Positions 15,547 to 25,164 are shown, counted from the first letter of the stretch. The stretch: 64,000 bases of DNA from an uncultured Winogradskyella sp. (GCF_947498345.1 NZ_CANMJY010000003.1:248001-312000); one strand, 5' to 3'. A program made the numbers and translations. The notes: a model not told the origin generated them from the sequence alone.

Positions 15547-15920
15547 ATTTAAACCAAATAACGATTCCGTCGTTGGATTTATCAACAGCGACGGAATTCT
15601 ATAAAAAACTAGGGCTAATTTTAATAGTAGATGCTCTACCACGTTATGTTAGGTTTGAATGTCCCGAAGGAGATAGTACATTTTCTATTCATAAAGTTGA
15701 AAAACTACCCATTGGAGATGGTACTACTATTTATTTTGAGGTTAATAACCTATCAAAAACAGTTTCTCAACTTAAAGAAAAAGGTATTATTTTTAAAACT
15801 GAAATTACAGAGCAACCTTGGCTTTGGTCTGATGTAAATTTAGAAGACCCAGATGGAAATCATCTCATTATATTTAATGCTGGTGAGAATAGAAAGAATC
15901 CGCCTTGGAGGGTTAGTTAG
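15543..15920 (+). CDS. VOC-family (glyoxalase/bleomycin resistance-like) protein
   Basis: A 125-residue single-module vicinal oxygen chelate protein: ITIPSLDLSTATEFYKKLG at the start, and the WSDVNLEDPDGNHLIIF box near the C-terminus. Members either detoxify or bind small molecules. It overlaps the MFS exporter by 4 bp, so exporter and VOC protein are made together, a combination common in resistance operons. Substrate unknown. Confidence 0.85.
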   Translation: MNLNQITIPSLDLSTATEFYKKLGLILIVDALPRYVRFECPEGDSTFSIHKVEKLPIGDGTTIYFEVNNLSKTVSQLKEKGIIFKTEITEQPWLWSDVNLEDPDGNHLIIFNAGENRKNPPWRVS

Positions 15921-16011
15921 AGTAAAATGGTTTTATTCTAAAGAAACCCAAATGTTAAAGAATTAATAATCCTAAACAGTTGGGTTTATTATATAAACAA
16001 TAGTTTACTTT

Positions 16012-16197
16012 CTACTTGATCTCATCTAATTTTCTCTCTAGATACTCAATTAATAGTTTTAGAGCCCAAATAATTAACTTTATTACCCATCTTGGCATAG
16101 CAAGTTGTATAATTTCATCTGGCTTATCATTTGGCTTAGTGCCCTTCTCTTCATTAATTACTTCTGTAATCTTTTTTAATAATTCAATATTCTCCAT
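16012..16197 (-). CDS. Small amphipathic protein, 61 aa
   Basis: A Lys/Glu-rich N-terminus, a central PRWVIKLIIWALKLLIEYLE segment (about 35-54) and a charged end. It looks like a short membrane-associated helix protein. I prefer this strand over an 88-codon ORF on the opposite strand because it has an ATG after an AT-rich leader and protein-like charge distribution. No homologue is recognised. Confidence 0.4.
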   Translation of the reverse strand: MENIELLKKITEVINEEKGTKPNDKPDEIIQLAMPRWVIKLIIWALKLLIEYLERKLDEIK

Positions 16198-16447
16198 TTT
16201 ATTTAATTTTAAATGCGCCTACTCTGTTCACTTTTCGGCTTCCGTGTTTTTACCCCACAAATCTCTTAACGCAGGCATTTAAAATCTTGGAGTCATTAAC
16301 CTAAATGGACATGTTTAATCAACTAAAATCATTTGGGTGGTTTAACCTTAAAGGATTAGGTTTTAACACTTGCTGTAGAATTAGTATATGGTTATTCCTT
16401 TGTAAGAGAAATTAAAATGTAATTTTAAATAACTTAAAATCAGAATT

Positions 16448-17116
16448 ATGAAAACAAAATTTTTAACTTTAGTAATATTTGCAGGAGCAGTAACTTTAAT
16501 GACAAGTAGTTGTTCTTTTTTTGAGGGTAAAGGAAGCATTACAACAGATAACAATTCTATATGTTCAAATTATAAAAACTCAGAAAAAAGTGAACTAGAA
16601 GTAGGTCTAGTACATGAAATGACAGAGCTTTATCAAAACCAATCAAGATTAAATAATGATAGTATAATGGCAATAAGATTTGATCTTATAGCTTTAAAAA
16701 AATTCATTTATCACATAGAAAATGAGGCAAAAAAACAAAATGTATCTAGCCAAGATCTTGGAGTGAGAATATATTATGCTCGCTATCCGAAAAAAGTTAC
16801 ATGGAGTCCTGGAGCTTCATATGCAAATGATTTATCAGGTTTTTTAGGCAATTCCATTACAGAGCAATACGAAATGGAACATACTTTAGTGATGATTCCA
16901 ACTCGAAAGATTGGATCAACTCAATATGATTACAATCCTTTTGACACAACAACTTATAATTTGGGTTTGACTACTTCATATAATCAATTATCAGATGGAC
17001 ATAATCCAAGGAAGATATTAGCCTTAATGCCTTCTTCAGAATCAAGGAATCTAAGAAAAAATCATGGTGAAATGTACCCGCCATATTCTATTGGAGGAAT
17101 GAAATTTAGCCACTAA
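16448..17116 (+). CDS. Lipoprotein at head of two-component operon
   Basis: A 222-residue protein with a lipoprotein signal (MTSSC, Cys at about 22). The mature part has no domain I recognise; it is hydrophilic with motifs DLIALKKFIYHIE and a conserved-looking Tyr/Pro-rich end (MYPPYSIGG). The stop codon shares a base with the next start (TAATG), so it is translationally coupled to the 7TM protein. A periplasmic ligand-binding role upstream of the kinase is possible but not shown. Confidence 0.75.
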   Translation: MKTKFLTLVIFAGAVTLMTSSCSFFEGKGSITTDNNSICSNYKNSEKSELEVGLVHEMTELYQNQSRLNNDSIMAIRFDLIALKKFIYHIENEAKKQNVSSQDLGVRIYYARYPKKVTWSPGASYANDLSGFLGNSITEQYEMEHTLVMIPTRKIGSTQYDYNPFDTTTYNLGLTTSYNQLSDGHNPRKILALMPSSESRNLRKNHGEMYPPYSIGGMKFSH

Positions 17117-17763
17117 TGATAGAAGAACACCATATTATTCTAAAAAACTGCCTAAGAATAAGCATATTTTCATCCGCATTCATAGGTGTTTTTTATTTTA
17201 AAAAACTTAAAAAAAGCTACTGGAAATGGTTTTCTGTTTACCTGATAATCATTTTTATACAAGAAGGTTTTTGGGCATTTAATACTAATATTGACAGAGA
17301 ATATAGGTTTACCTATTACACACTTTTAGGAATTCCATTACAATATTTATTTTTCTTTTGGCTATATGCTTTCAAATCACTCAAAAAAAAGAAAATTTTC
17401 TTAATATCATCTGTATCTTACTTATTCATTTTAATACTTGCAGTTTTATTTAAAAATATACACGAGGCTAACGCCATAGGAATCAATATTGGTACTATTA
17501 TACTAATTGGGTTAATAATTTTAGAATTTGTAAAACAGGTGAAAACAGATAATATTCTTAAGTTTAAAGTAAATAAGATGTTTTATATTAACATAGGAGT
17601 AGTTTTATTTTACATTGGAAATTATCCTTATCATGTATTAGGTCCAGAATTACATAAGAATTACTACGATATTTGGAGTATTTATCGCACTTATTTCTTG
17701 ACAACTAACTGCATTATGTATCTATTATTTTCAGCTTCATTTATATGGGGAAAGACACATTAA
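17116..17763 (+). CDS. Seven-helix membrane protein
   Basis: A 215-residue protein with about seven hydrophobic helices (roughly 12-28, 36-52, 66-87, 94-112, 122-138, 153-172, 190-210) joined by short basic loops. No catalytic motif is seen. It overlaps the kinase gene by 19 bp and starts on the stop codon of the lipoprotein gene. The context suggests it is the membrane sensor or signal-transfer part of the following two-component system. Confidence 0.8.
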   Translation: MIEEHHIILKNCLRISIFSSAFIGVFYFKKLKKSYWKWFSVYLIIIFIQEGFWAFNTNIDREYRFTYYTLLGIPLQYLFFFWLYAFKSLKKKKIFLISSVSYLFILILAVLFKNIHEANAIGINIGTIILIGLIILEFVKQVKTDNILKFKVNKMFYINIGVVLFYIGNYPYHVLGPELHKNYYDIWSIYRTYFLTTNCIMYLLFSASFIWGKTH

Positions 17764-18518
17764 TATTAACATTAATTCTATTCAATATTTTCTTTATGGC
17801 TTTCATTGGTGGTATTATTATTTTCGTAAGAGAATATCAAAAAAAGAAAAAGCAACATACTGAAGAACTTGAAACAATGAACTTACTTCACAAAAAAGAA
17901 CTATTAGAGACACAGGTAGAAATACAAACTCAAACAATGAAATATATAGGTAAAGAAATACATGATAATGTTGGGCAAAAACTCACCTTATCTAGTATCT
18001 ATTTACAACAGATTGTTTTTGAAAATAATTCTCCTCAACTAAATAAAAACATTAACAATGTAAATAATATCATTAATGAATCACTTAGCCAACTAAGATA
18101 CCTTTCTAAATCTCTAACTTGTGATACAATAGAAGAAAATTCAATGATTAATCTGATTGATTTAGAATGTCAAAAAATAAACCAGTTGAAAAAATATAAT
18201 ATCAACTATGATAGTTCACTAACAGTTAATGTTAATTCTTATCAAACTAAAAGTATATTACTAAGAATTGTGCAAGAATTTATACAAAATAGCCTAAAAC
18301 ATTCTAATTGTAAAAATATCAATATTAACCTTTCAAATACCAGTACAGAATTAGAGCTACAATTAAGTGATGATGGGCAAGGTTTTGATATTAAAAATCT
18401 AAAATCAAATGGTATTGGACTTAATAATATCGATAAGAGAATTAAGATACTTAATGGCTCTTCTTCAATATTTAGTAATAAGACAGGTACGTTTTTAACT
18501 TTAAAGATTCCTATTTAG
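17745..18518 (+). CDS. Sensor histidine kinase, single membrane helix
   Basis: A 257-residue NarX/DesK-type kinase: one N-terminal membrane helix (about 5-27), a coiled coil (about 28-65), HisKA_3 box with the phospho-acceptor His in YIGKEIHDNVGQKLTLSS (His about 73), and a HATPase domain (QEFIQNSLKH, then SDDGQGFDIKN and GIGLNNIDKRI). It has no sensor domain of its own, so the 7TM protein and lipoprotein are its likely inputs. The stop is directly followed by the regulator start. Confidence 0.93.
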   Translation: MGKDTLILTLILFNIFFMAFIGGIIIFVREYQKKKKQHTEELETMNLLHKKELLETQVEIQTQTMKYIGKEIHDNVGQKLTLSSIYLQQIVFENNSPQLNKNINNVNNIINESLSQLRYLSKSLTCDTIEENSMINLIDLECQKINQLKKYNINYDSSLTVNVNSYQTKSILLRIVQEFIQNSLKHSNCKNININLSNTSTELELQLSDDGQGFDIKNLKSNGIGLNNIDKRIKILNGSSSIFSNKTGTFLTLKIPI

Positions 18519-19163
18519 ATGAAATACAATATATCAATAGTAGACGATCATGTTTTAATTGCAAATGCCCTAAAAGCTATTATATTAAATTTTCAACAGT
18601 TTGAAGTTATTCATATAAGTGAAAATGGAATGGATTTTCAAGAAAAATTAAAAACAAAACCCATCTTACCCGATGTCGTATTGTTAGACATAAGCATGCC
18701 AATTATGAATGGGTTTGAGACTGCATTATGGATCAAAGAGCATCATCCAAATATTAAAGTAATGGTATTAAGTATGCAAGATGATGAACAAAGTTTAATT
18801 AAGATGATTAAAAATGGAGCTAGAGGTTATATGTTAAAAAACACCCACCCAATTGACCTAGAAAAAGGGTTAAATACACTTATAGAGAAAGGTCATTTTT
18901 TTCCAGATTGGGCTTCTAGTAAAATACTAACTTCTATCAGTGAAAATACAATAAATGCAGATTTAAAAAATAATTTATCTGAAAGAGAGATAGAATTCTT
19001 AACTTATACAACTACTGAAATGACCTATAAAGAGATTTCTGAAAAAATGTTTTGTAGCCCAAGAACAGTAGAAAATTATAGAGATAGCTTATTTGAAAAG
19101 TTAGAATTAAAATCGCGAGTTGGGTTAGCTGTATACGCTCTTAAAAATGGATATTCAAAATAA
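18519..19163 (+). CDS. NarL-family response regulator
   Basis: A 214-residue regulator: receiver domain with DD at 9-10, phospho-acceptor Asp in DVVLLDISMPIMNGFET (about 58) and Lys in YMLKNTHP (about 108), then a LuxR-type HTH (about 150-210, LSEREIEFLTYTTTEMTYKEI). It immediately follows the kinase with no gap and should be its cognate partner. Confidence 0.94.
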   Translation: MKYNISIVDDHVLIANALKAIILNFQQFEVIHISENGMDFQEKLKTKPILPDVVLLDISMPIMNGFETALWIKEHHPNIKVMVLSMQDDEQSLIKMIKNGARGYMLKNTHPIDLEKGLNTLIEKGHFFPDWASSKILTSISENTINADLKNNLSEREIEFLTYTTTEMTYKEISEKMFCSPRTVENYRDSLFEKLELKSRVGLAVYALKNGYSK

Positions 19164-19183
19164 TCTTTCCCTAAATTAACAAA

Positions 19184-19963
19184 ATGAAGAACATACTACC
19201 AATAGTAATGCTTATAATGTATTATGGCTGTAATAATTTAAAAGAAAACACTAAATTATCAGATGAAATTCAAAATCATACTCCAACAACGTTCAGTACC
19301 GAAGTTCTTAATGAGAAACAATTCCCAGAATTAGAACCTAATCGCTATAATGTGGCTTTTTTAATTATGGATGGTGTTTATAATACAGAGCTTACAGCAC
19401 CTTACGATATTTTTCAGCATACTATTTTTAGAGAGAATATTAAGGCTATGAATGTCTTTACGGTTGCCAATACCGATGCGCCTATTACAACTTTTGAAGG
19501 GATGCGACTATTGCCAGATTTTAATTATGTAAAAGATTCATTACCAAAAATTGACATCTTAGTAGTTCCGAGTGCCGAACATCATCTAGATACTGATTTA
19601 GAAGATACAACTATGCTCAATTTTGTTAGAAAGGTAGATAAAGAAGCAGAGTTTATCACCTCGCATTGCGATGGTGCTTTTGTCTTAGCCAAAGCTGGTT
19701 TACTAGATAATGTGGTATCCACAACCTTCCCAAATGATATAGACAAAATGCGTAAGATGTTTCCTGATTTAGATATTCGAAAAGATGTACTTTTTATACA
19801 TGATGGCAAGTATATTACCTCAGCTGGTGGAGCAAAATCTTTTGAAGCTGCGTTATATTTAAGCGAACATCTTTACGGAAAAGATATAGCCAAATCTTTA
19901 GCCAAAGGTTTAGTCATAGATTGGAATCTGGAAAAAGTACCACATTTGGTAATTGAAAAGTAA
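19184..19963 (+). CDS. DJ-1/PfpI-family lipoprotein
   Basis: A 259-residue protein with a lipoprotein-like signal (MYYGC, Cys about 16) and a DJ-1/PfpI class I glutamine-amidotransferase-like domain (about 55-250). The nucleophile elbow is SHCDGAFVLA, with Cys at about 162. It resembles the PfpI-like half of AraC-type GlxA regulators but has no HTH. It lies 20 bp after the response regulator and probably belongs to the same operon. Activity is unknown. Confidence 0.8.
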   Translation: MKNILPIVMLIMYYGCNNLKENTKLSDEIQNHTPTTFSTEVLNEKQFPELEPNRYNVAFLIMDGVYNTELTAPYDIFQHTIFRENIKAMNVFTVANTDAPITTFEGMRLLPDFNYVKDSLPKIDILVVPSAEHHLDTDLEDTTMLNFVRKVDKEAEFITSHCDGAFVLAKAGLLDNVVSTTFPNDIDKMRKMFPDLDIRKDVLFIHDGKYITSAGGAKSFEAALYLSEHLYGKDIAKSLAKGLVIDWNLEKVPHLVIEK

Positions 19964-19964
19964 G

Positions 19965-20408
19965 CTATTTCAAAGGTTTAATCTCACTATGTTTTACCAC
20001 ATGAGATAATACAATTTGGGTTTTGGTTTCACCATAACTAATCAACTGATCAATAAAAGATTCTAAATGCTTTTGATTTTTTAAAACGACCTCCATCACT
20101 ATATTTTCATTACCAGTTATTCTATAGCAATTTACAACCTCATCATAAGTTTTAACCTTTTCTAAAAACGGTTTTAACATTCCCATAAAAGCTCTTAGTG
20201 TTATAATAGCTTTCAACTGATAACCTGCTTCAAAAGGAGATACCAACGTAGTGTAACCTTCTATTATTTCTGCATCTTCCATTTTTTTAATACGTTCACT
20301 TACAGCTGGAGAGCTTACACCAACACGTCTGCCAATCTCGGCATTAGACATACGTGCGCTCTGCTGTAGACATTTTAGAATCTTCCAATTTAAGCTATCT
20401 ATACTCAT
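19965..20408 (-). CDS. Lrp/AsnC-family transcriptional regulator
   Basis: A 147-residue protein: an N-terminal winged HTH (about 4-55, LNWKILKCLQQSARMSNAEIG and GVSSPAVSERIKKME) and a C-terminal RAM/ACT-like ligand-binding domain (about 65-140, with a VVNCYRITGNENIVMEV segment). It probably senses an amino acid or related metabolite. The divergent intergenic region carries an inverted/direct repeat that is a good candidate operator. Confidence 0.92.
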   Translation of the reverse strand: MSIDSLNWKILKCLQQSARMSNAEIGRRVGVSSPAVSERIKKMEDAEIIEGYTTLVSPFEAGYQLKAIITLRAFMGMLKPFLEKVKTYDEVVNCYRITGNENIVMEVVLKNQKHLESFIDQLISYGETKTQIVLSHVVKHSEIKPLK

Positions 20409-20435
20409 TTAAAGAAATCACGTGTTAATTATATA

Positions 20436-20480
20436 AATATTAAAGTAAATATACAATTTTACTTTAAATATTAAAGTAAA
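20436..20480. promoter_or_regulatory. Repeated operator-like sequence for the Lrp regulator
   Basis: AATATTAAAGTAAA occurs twice as an exact direct repeat (20436-20449 and 20467-20480), 31 bp apart or about three helical turns. An inverted partial copy TTTACTTTAA lies between them (20458-20467). It sits between the divergent lrp-like and four-helix genes. Confidence 0.55.
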
Positions 20481-20523
20481 ATATCACACCTACTCCGTAA
20501 TTTCGTTGTAATTGCTATTGAAA

Positions 20524-20919
20524 ATGAATTATAACCTACCATCACACTTATCAGATTTGCCTGTATACAGAAAGGCAATGGATATTATTATGCTTTCTCG
20601 AAGTATATCTAAGTATTTAAATCATGATCTTTCATATTTAAACCATGATGGTTCTGAAGATAATGACATTTATTTCTCAGGAGATATTGTACAGCAGTCT
20701 ACAAATTTGGCACCAGAAATTATTAATGCAGAGCGCGAACGCTACTCCGAAAAAAAACATCAGCATTTAGAAAGCCTAGAACGTTTAACAAGCAAATTAT
20801 ATAGTAATTGTAGACGGTTAGAACGTTCTAAAAGTAATGGAAAAGATTATTTACCAATTCTAAAAGACGAGCTAAAAAAGTTTAAAAAGCTTCAACGTAG
20901 TTGGATGATGACGCTTTAA
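20524..20919 (+). CDS. Small helical protein, possibly four-helix-bundle type
   Basis: A 131-residue, almost fully helical, charged protein starting at the ATG at 20524 (a TTG at 20512 is also in frame). LPVYRKAMDIIMLSRSISKYL at the N-terminus and the Arg/Lys-rich helices at the end resemble four-helix-bundle (S23-like) proteins, but the match is loose. No catalytic motif. It is divergent from the Lrp gene with the repeated operator between them, so it may be the Lrp target. Confidence 0.6.
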   Translation: MNYNLPSHLSDLPVYRKAMDIIMLSRSISKYLNHDLSYLNHDGSEDNDIYFSGDIVQQSTNLAPEIINAERERYSEKKHQHLESLERLTSKLYSNCRRLERSKSNGKDYLPILKDELKKFKKLQRSWMMTL

Positions 20920-21455
20920 TTACAAATCTTACAATTTTCTTTTTCTTGTATTTCACCTACTAAATAGCCTTTTTTGTTCATTTTATAACCACAACAATCC
21001 ATAAATCCTTGTGCAATTTGCTTTCGCCCACGTTGAATTTGGGATTTTATGGTTGGCAATGGTAAATGGAGACGTTTTGCAACATCCTTTTGTTTTAGTC
21101 CCATAATATCAGACAGAAATATAGGATCTCTGTACTTTTTAGGAAGGTTAACTAATATACCCCTCAAACAATCTTTTTCGGTATGTGTTGTCGATTGTGC
21201 ATCCATTTCATCCTTAAAATCATTTAACTCAACCACTTTTTTTGAAGTTTTAAAGTAATCTAGAATCGTATATCGAGCTACAGAAAACAACCATGGTTTT
21301 AGCTTTGTATCATCATTTAATGTATGAAGTTTGGTATGCACTTTAATAAAAGTATCTTGCAGTATATCATCTGATATTGTTTCATCCTTAACCTTGCTCA
21401 AAATGAAACGCCTAATATCTGCTGAATATTTATCCCAAACTGTTTTTGTTGTCAT
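20916..21455 (-). CDS. SigZ-like ECF RNA polymerase sigma factor
   Basis: A 179-residue ECF sigma factor: region 2 (about 8-75, DILQDTFIKVHTKLHTL and KPWLFSVARYTILDYF) and region 4 (about 100-150, LPKKYRDPIFLSDIMGLKQ, then LPLPTIKSQIQRGRKQI). The C-terminal extension is unusual: CCGYKMNKKGYLVGEIQEKE followed by NCKICN carries four cysteines in a CC...CxxC pattern that could bind a metal and tune activity. No anti-sigma gene is adjacent. A cysteine-rich peptide gene lies directly upstream on the same strand. Confidence 0.9.
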   Translation of the reverse strand: MTTKTVWDKYSADIRRFILSKVKDETISDDILQDTFIKVHTKLHTLNDDTKLKPWLFSVARYTILDYFKTSKKVVELNDFKDEMDAQSTTHTEKDCLRGILVNLPKKYRDPIFLSDIMGLKQKDVAKRLHLPLPTIKSQIQRGRKQIAQGFMDCCGYKMNKKGYLVGEIQEKENCKICN

Positions 21456-21510
21456 ACTTTAATATAAAAAAATCAGCTCAGATTTAAAAGCAATCAAAGC
21501 TGATTAATGG

Positions 21511-21615
21511 TTAACAATTACAATTGCTACACGTGCAATTATCGCATGTACAATCTGTGCATTTTCCGTTATTACATGGTTCGCAATTGCAAGTACATTC
21601 ATTTATAGTTTTCAT
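21511..21615 (-). CDS. Metallothionein-like 34-aa cysteine-rich protein
   Basis: A 34-residue ORF with 11 cysteines, mostly in CxC and CxxC spacing: KTINECTCNCEPC at the start and NCTCSNCNC at the end. This composition cannot easily arise by chance and matches small metallothionein-type metal chelators, which bind Zn, Cu or Cd. It is too short for usual gene callers. It lies 55 bp upstream of the SigZ-like gene on the same strand and is probably cotranscribed with it. Confidence 0.75.
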   Translation of the reverse strand: MKTINECTCNCEPCNNGKCTDCTCDNCTCSNCNC

Positions 21616-21691
21616 AATATCAATTTTAAATTCATCTAATAGACGATGAGATTATGAAAAAGATGCAAGTAAACTTAAAAAAAATTAAGAG

Positions 21692-24600
21692 CTACATATT
21701 CCTTCTATACTGTCCCCCTACTTCGAACAATGCTGAAGTAATCTGTCCAAGAGAACACACTTTACAAACTTCCATTAGAGCTTCAAAAATGTTCTTATTA
21801 TTAATAGCTTTCAACTGTAAGTCTTTTAATAAATCTGAAGTATCATGAGCTGTATGTAAGTGTTCTAGAGTTTTTATTTGAAACTCTTTTTCTTCTTCCG
21901 TGGCTCTAATGACCTCAGCTGGTTGTACTGTTGGTGATCCTTTACTACTTAAGAAGGTATTTACACCAATAATTGGAAACTCACCATTATGTTTCAAGGT
22001 TTCGTAATACAAACTCTCTTCCTGAATTTTAGAACGTTGATACATAGTTTCCATTGCACCAAGTACCCCTCCTCGCTCAGTAATTCTATCAAACTCTGTT
22101 AAAACCGCTTCTTCAACTAAATCTGTTAGTTCTTCGATTATAAATGAGCCTTGTATTGGGTTTTCATTCTTAGCTAAGCCTAATTCTTTATTAATAATCA
22201 ACTGAATTGCCATAGCACGGCGAACCGACTCTTCGGTTGGTGTGGTAATGGCTTCGTCATAAGCATTGGTATGCAATGAATTACAATTATCGTAAATTGC
22301 ATAAAGCGCCTGAAGTGTCGTTCTTATATCATTAAAATCTATTTCCTGAGCATGTAAACTACGTCCAGAGGTTTGTATATGATATTTCAACATCTGTGCT
22401 CTTGGGTTTGCTCCATACTTATGCTTTAAAGCTTTTGCCCAAATTTTACGTGCTACACGGCCAATAACCGCATATTCCGGATCAATACCATTTGAGAAGA
22501 AAAACGATAAATTTGGTCCAAACTTATTAATATCCATACCTCTACTTAAGTAATACTCTACATAAGTAAAGCCATTAGCTAAAGTAAAAGCCAATTGTGA
22601 AATTGGATTGGCACCAGCTTCTGCAATATGATAACCCGAAATAGATACTGAATAAAAGTTTCGAACTCCATTTTCAATAAAATACTCTTGTACATCACCC
22701 ATTAATCGCAATGCAAACTCTGTTGAAAAAATACAGGTATTTTGCGCCTGATCTTCTTTTAAGATATCAGCTTGTACGGTTCCTCTTACCTGAGCGATCG
22801 TTTTTGCTTTTATGTTTTCATAAACATCCTTTGGTAAAACCTGGTCACCAGTAACACCTAAAAGCATTAGTCCTAAACCATCATTCCCTTCAGGAATATC
22901 GCCATTATAACTTGGTCTAGTTTTACCTTTATAAAGAGCAACTATTTTCTTTTCAACTTCCTTTTCAAGACCATTTTCTTTGATGTAAATCTCACATTGT
23001 TGATCGATAGCTGCATTCATAAAGAAACCTAATAACATTGGTGCAGGTCCATTAATGGTCATACTCACAGATGTCATAGCATCAGCTAAATTAAAGCCAG
23101 AATACAATTTCTTTGCATCATCTAAGCAACAAATACTTACACCTGCATTACCAATTTTCCCATAAATATCTGGTCTGTAGTCCGGATCATTTCCATAAAG
23201 CGTTACTGAATCAAAAGCTGTGGATAAACGTTTAGCTGGCATACCTAAACTCACGTAATGAAAACGCCTATTGGTACGCTCAGGTCCACCTTCACCAGCA
23301 AACATACGTGTAGGATCTTCACCAGTTCTTTTAAAAGGATACAATCCTGAAGCATAAGGAAATTCACCTGGTACATTTTCTTGTAAACACCACCTCAAGA
23401 TATCTCCCCAAGCTTCATATTTTGGTAACGCTACCTTTGGAATATCTGAATGCGAAAGTGACTTCGTATGTGTTTCAATCTTAATCTCTTTATCTCTTAC
23501 TTTAAAGGAATATATCGGCGCTTTATAACGATTCACTTTATCATCCCATCCTGTAATAATTTCCCAGTTATAAGGATCTAGATTTAGTTTAACACGATCG
23601 AATTCAGCAATAAGCAGTTTTATAAAATCTTTTTTGTCATCCTGAACTTGCTTCAGAATCTCATCTGAATTTAATCCATGCTTATCTAGATGAGATTGCT
23701 TCGCTTCACTCGCAATGACATCCAGCACTGATTCTATAGTTTTATATATTCCATAAAGCTTTTGAGCAACATCTACCTGAGCATCAGCAGTCTTATCGTA
23801 AGCTCTGTTATTCTCGGCTATTTCTGATAGGTAGCGTGTACGTGATGGTGGAATGACAAAAATCTTTTCACTCATTTCTTTAGAAATCTCAAAAGTAGAT
23901 TTTAAATCTGCTTCTGTCTTCTCAACCACTTTATCCATAATAGCTTTATAGAGCGTGTTCATTCCTGGGTCATTAAACTGAGAAGCTATAGTACCAAAAA
24001 CTGGCATAGTATCTGGATCCGCGTGCCATAAATTATGGTTACGCATGTATTGTTTTTTCACATCACGTAGCGCATCTAAAGCACCTCTTTTATCAAATTT
24101 ATTAATAGCCACTAAGTCAGCAAAATCCAGCATATCAATTTTCTCGAGTTGAGTCGCAGCACCAAATTCTGGTGTCATCACATAAAGCGATACATCACTA
24201 TGCTCAAGAATTTCGGTATCTGATTGGCCAATACCAGATGTTTCAAGTATAATTAAATCATATTCAGCTGCCTTTAAAACCTCAACAGCTTCATTAACAT
24301 ATTTAGATAATGCCAAGTTAGATTGACGTGTCGCCAAACTACGCATATATACTCTAGGTGAGTTAATGGCATTCATACGAATTCTATCTCCTAATAAAGC
24401 ACCACCAGTTTTACGTTTAGATGGGTCAACTGAAACTAAGCCTACGGTTTTCTCTGGAAAATCAATTAGAAAACGTCTTACTAATTCATCGACTAATGAA
24501 GATTTACCTGCACCACCTGTTCCTGTAATTCCCAAAACCGGTGTTTTAGAATTCTTATTTTTAGTATGAATGGTTTCTAGAGCCTCTTTTGCGACATCTG

Positions 24601-25129
24601 GAAAATTTTCAGCGGCAGATATTACTCTAGCTATAGATTTAGGATTCTTTTCTTGAAGAATATTCACTTCTCCGTTAAGTTGATCTCCAATGGCATAATC
24701 AGACTGCATTACTAAATCGTTAATCATACCTTGAAGTCCCATTTCTCTTCCATCATCTGGAGAATAGATTCTGGTAATACCATAATCCATTAAGTCCTTA
24801 ATTTCTTGAGGAAGAATAACTCCGCCTCCACCTCCGAAGATTTTTATATGACCAGCACCTTTTTCATTTAGTAAGTCATACATATATTTAAAATACTCAT
24901 TATGACCACCTTGATATGAGGTCATCGCAATAGCATTAGCATCCTCTTGAATAGCTGTATTTACGACTTCCTCTACACTTCTATCATGCCCTAAATGAAT
25001 AACTTCTACTCCTGTAGATTGTATTATTCGACGCATTATATTGATGGCTGCATCATGCCCATCAAACAGTGATGCTGCAGTTACAATTCGTACTTTATGT
25101 TTTGGTTTATATGGCGCAACTTGTTCCAT
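21692..25129 (-). CDS. icmF: Fused isobutyryl-CoA mutase-type B12 enzyme with G-protein chaperone (IcmF)
   Basis: A 1145-residue fusion protein of the methylmalonyl-CoA mutase family: N-terminal cobalamin-binding domain (about 10-145, base-off ligand His25 in [11 protein letters not shown]), a MeaB-like GTPase (about 195-450, P-loop [17 protein letters not shown]) and a C-terminal TIM-barrel mutase domain (about 550-1130). This order is that of IcmF, which rearranges acyl-CoA carbon skeletons such as isobutyryl/butyryl-CoA with adenosylcobalamin. A 28-codon palindromic repeat is translated in frame in the linker between GTPase and mutase (about residues 471-498). Substrate preference cannot be read by eye. 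Confidence 0.93.
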   Translation of the reverse strand: MEQVAPYKPKHKVRIVTAASLFDGHDAAINIMRRIIQSTGVEVIHLGHDRSVEEVVNTAIQEDANAIAMTSYQGGHNEYFKYMYDLLNEKGAGHIKIFGGGGGVILPQEIKDLMDYGITRIYSPDDGREMGLQGMINDLVMQSDYAIGDQLNGEVNILQEKNPKSIARVISAAENFPDVAKEALETIHTKNKNSKTPVLGITGTGGAGKSSLVDELVRRFLIDFPEKTVGLVSVDPSKRKTGGALLGDRIRMNAINSPRVYMRSLATRQSNLALSKYVNEAVEVLKAAEYDLIILETSGIGQSDTEILEHSDVSLYVMTPEFGAATQLEKIDMLDFADLVAINKFDKRGALDALRDVKKQYMRNHNLWHADPDTMPVFGTIASQFNDPGMNTLYKAIMDKVVEKTEADLKSTFEISKEMSEKIFVIPPSRTRYLSEIAENNRAYDKTADAQVDVAQKLYGIYKTIESVLDVIASEAKQSHLDKHGLNSDEILKQVQDDKKDFIKLLIAEFDRVKLNLDPYNWEIITGWDDKVNRYKAPIYSFKVRDKEIKIETHTKSLSHSDIPKVALPKYEAWGDILRWCLQENVPGEFPYASGLYPFKRTGEDPTRMFAGEGGPERTNRRFHYVSLGMPAKRLSTAFDSVTLYGNDPDYRPDIYGKIGNAGVSICCLDDAKKLYSGFNLADAMTSVSMTINGPAPMLLGFFMNAAIDQQCEIYIKENGLEKEVEKKIVALYKGKTRPSYNGDIPEGNDGLGLMLLGVTGDQVLPKDVYENIKAKTIAQVRGTVQADILKEDQAQNTCIFSTEFALRLMGDVQEYFIENGVRNFYSVSISGYHIAEAGANPISQLAFTLANGFTYVEYYLSRGMDINKFGPNLSFFFSNGIDPEYAVIGRVARKIWAKALKHKYGANPRAQMLKYHIQTSGRSLHAQEIDFNDIRTTLQALYAIYDNCNSLHTNAYDEAITTPTEESVRRAMAIQLIINKELGLAKNENPIQGSFIIEELTDLVEEAVLTEFDRITERGGVLGAMETMYQRSKIQEESLYYETLKHNGEFPIIGVNTFLSSKGSPTVQPAEVIRATEEEKEFQIKTLEHLHTAHDTSDLLKDLQLKAINNKNIFEALMEVCKVCSLGQITSALFEVGGQYRRNM
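23636..23719. repeat. 84-bp palindromic repeat element inserted in icmF
   Basis: The segment begins GTCATCCTGAACTTGCTTC and ends GCTTCACTCGCAATGAC. Termini are inverted (GTCAT/ATGAC), and internal arms AATCTCATCT and AGATGAGATT are perfect inverted repeats. On the coding strand it reads [15 protein letters not shown]...ILKQVQDD in frame. The GTCATTGCGAG...AGCAATC-type sequence is a common dispersed palindromic repeat, known from many bacterial genomes. Its length (84 = 28 codons) keeps the mutase frame open. Confidence 0.8.
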
Positions 25130-25156
25130 TCGTAAAAATCTTGCTTAATTGAGAGA

Positions 25157-25164
25157 CAAATTTA
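25157..25164 (-). promoter_or_regulatory. -7 promoter box for icmF
   Basis: CAAATTTA on the plus strand (TAnnTTTG on the minus strand), 28 bp before the start codon at 25129. Confidence 0.5.

Noticed and set aside
16016..16282. 88-codon plus-strand ORF opposite the small 61-aa gene
   Set aside because: Composition looks like the shadow of the opposite-strand gene (many Phe/Ser/Ile), with no promoter or start context.
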